This document shows, piece after piece, positions 62,879 to 64,000 of a stretch of 64,000 nucleotides of DNA; positions within the stretch are counted from its first letter, which is position 1; the number at the start of each line of letters is the position of its first letter. The stretch is from positions 496,001 to 560,000 of the forward strand of contig NC_013061.1 of NCBI RefSeq assembly GCF_000023825.1, given 5' to 3'. A model generated the notes under the pieces. That model did not search any database, was not told the DNA's origin, and saw only the letters and a list, made by a program, of their open reading frames with translations. A program made the position numbers and the translations under genes. The stretch is from Pedobacter heparinus DSM 2366. GTDB lineage: Bacteria; Bacteroidota; Bacteroidia; Sphingobacteriales; Sphingobacteriaceae.

Positions 62879-64000
62879 ATGAAGACAATTTTACTGAGTT
62901 TTTTACTGATAATTCCTGTATTGGGGTTCTCACAATCGTTCCAGGTTAACCTTCAGGGACAAAAGCAAACTGCAATGGGCGGCGCTGGTGCAGGTCTGGC
63001 ACTCGACGAAGCTGCTGTATTTTTTAATCCGGGAGCGGTCTCTTTTCTCAAACAAAACGGGGTGCAGGCGGGGGCACATGCCATTTTCCTTAAAACGGCC
63101 TTTAACGAAACCGGCTCGCCGCTAACCGAGTACAATAAAAACAAGGTGCCGACACCTTTTGCAGCCTATGCTGTTTTTGGTTCGCCGGAAGGTCGTCTAC
63201 GTTTCGGAATTGGCGCCTATACACCTTTTGGGGGTGCCATGCACTGGAACGAAGACTGGACAGGAAAATATACGGTTACTTCGCTTGATCTGCGTGCCAT
63301 TTATATACAGCCTACCATCAGTTTAAAAATTACCGACAATATAGGTATTGGTGGTGGTTTGGTTTATGCACTGGGGCATGTAGACCTTAAGAAAGCCATA
63401 CCTTATACAAATAACGGACAACAGACCACTGCCCAGTTAAAAGGCGATTCAAAAGATTTTGGCTGGAATGCCGGTATCTTTATCAAAACTGTCTCAGGAG
63501 TGTCTGTTGGTGTTACCCACCGTTCGCAGGTAACGGCCAAAGTAGAAAATGGAGAGGCCAATTTCTTTAATCCACCAGCTTCGGTTGTTCCATTGCTGCC
63601 CACTAAGTTTAATGCAACTTTACCCCTGCCCGCTACCAGTACCGTTGGCTTTGGCTTTTACCCTTCGGCAAAAACAACCATTGCACTGGACGTGAACTGG
63701 GTATGGTGGCATACTTATAAAGACCTGGGTTTTTATTATGACAATGGTACACAAACCGTATCGCCACGCAATTATCACGACGCTGCCACTTTTCGTGCAG
63801 GCATCCAAAATGAGACTACCTCTTTCTTAACCTTAAGGGCAGGTGTGGGTTATGCCTTATCTCCTGTCGGAGAAGGCTATGTTACGCCGGAAGTACCCGA
63901 TGCAAACAGGTTATTGTTAAGTGCGGGTATTGGTCTTAAACCATCTGAGCGGTTCAATATTGATTTTTCTTTTCTGTATGAAAACGTAAAATCCAGAACT
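62879..64000 (+). CDS. FadL/OmpP1 family outer-membrane porin (partial, 3' end outside)
   Basis: The first 374 residues are present and the frame is open to the right edge. Signal peptide (about 1-19, 'VLGFSQ'), then the FadL start 'GQKQTAMGGAGAGLALDEAAVFFNPGAVSFL' (key: GxxxxAxGGAG and NPA/G motif), and barrel strands such as 'FGIGAYTPFGGAMHWNEDWTGKY' and 'STVGFGFYP'. FadL-type channels carry long-chain fatty acids or other hydrophobic compounds across the outer membrane. The start is the ATG at 62879. Confidence 0.88.
   Translation, partial: MKTILLSFLLIIPVLGFSQSFQVNLQGQKQTAMGGAGAGLALDEAAVFFNPGAVSFLKQNGVQAGAHAIFLKTAFNETGSPLTEYNKNKVPTPFAAYAVFGSPEGRLRFGIGAYTPFGGAMHWNEDWTGKYTVTSLDLRAIYIQPTISLKITDNIGIGGGLVYALGHVDLKKAIPYTNNGQQTTAQLKGDSKDFGWNAGIFIKTVSGVSVGVTHRSQVTAKVENGEANFFNPPASVVPLLPTKFNATLPLPATSTVGFGFYPSAKTTIALDVNWVWWHTYKDLGFYYDNGTQTVSPRNYHDAATFRAGIQNETTSFLTLRAGVGYALSPVGEGYVTPEVPDANRLLLSAGIGLKPSERFNIDFSFLYENVKSRT

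Noticed and set aside
1..64000. Mobile elements, prophage, CRISPR, toxin-antitoxin or restriction genes
   Set aside because: No transposase, integrase, spaced repeats or defence-type motif was seen. The only tandem repeats are the 11-bp array and the tRNA pair.

Overview
The window is chromosomal DNA of a Bacteroidota bacterium, most likely Sphingobacteriaceae and close to Pedobacter. Support: two SusC/SusD (RagA/RagB) pairs, one driven by an ECF sigma/FecR switch with an STN-bearing receptor; Bacteroidota-type promoters (TTTG, about 20 bases, then TAnnTTTG); a DUF6266 protein; secreted glycosidases; no Shine-Dalgarno dependence. No insertion sequence, phage, integrase or CRISPR array was seen. 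Calls rest on reading motifs and context; no database search was run.

Layout. 1-1796: end of a D-threonine-aldolase-like gene, a sigma-70 factor with a membrane partner, and a small membrane protein. 1810-8514: a tight minus-strand operon holding the complete ebo cluster (eboA-eboF) behind a TMEM220-like gene. This is a known but biochemically unresolved pathway thought to make or move a metabolite precursor, and it is the most interesting system here. 8628-15899: a SNF2 helicase, a GH20 hexosaminidase and a PIF1-like helicase. 15999-29425: a minus-strand system made of ECF sigma, FecR, STN-SusC, SusD, a small lipoprotein, an M16 protease, a propeller lipoprotein and a calcineurin-like phosphoesterase. 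29676-30350: DUF6266 gene, preceded by an 11-bp tandem repeat. 30674-37254: a second SusC/SusD locus with a fasciclin lipoprotein and an Ig/PKD-like lipoprotein, preceded by a leader with three stem-loops. 37339-41506: two GH105-type hydrolases flanking a cytochrome c and a PQQ-dehydrogenase-like propeller. 41788-49563: SMP-30-like protein, Tat-exported phospholipase C, OsmC, then an operon of a hexuronate-type MFS transporter, FAD oxidoreductase and EEP hydrolase. 49588-54064: terminator, two identical tRNA-Val genes, recO, diacylglycerol kinase, rlmF, a DUF2130 protein and a DtxR-family regulator. 54187-64000: a TonB receptor behind a probable DtxR operator, a divergent diadenylate-cyclase-like protein, an unlisted 52-residue membrane peptide, a PadR-PspC pair with a probable PadR operator, a large plug-containing outer-envelope protein and a partial FadL porin.

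How the parts fit. Two SusCD systems with different regulation supply outer-membrane uptake, one paired with a periplasmic protease. The GH105 genes and the MFS operon look like saccharification and uptake of unsaturated uronides. The DtxR/TonB and PadR/PspC pairs each show a palindrome placed on a recognisable promoter, so their regulation can be proposed from sequence. The ebo operon is self-contained and apparently has its own promoter at 8557-8588.
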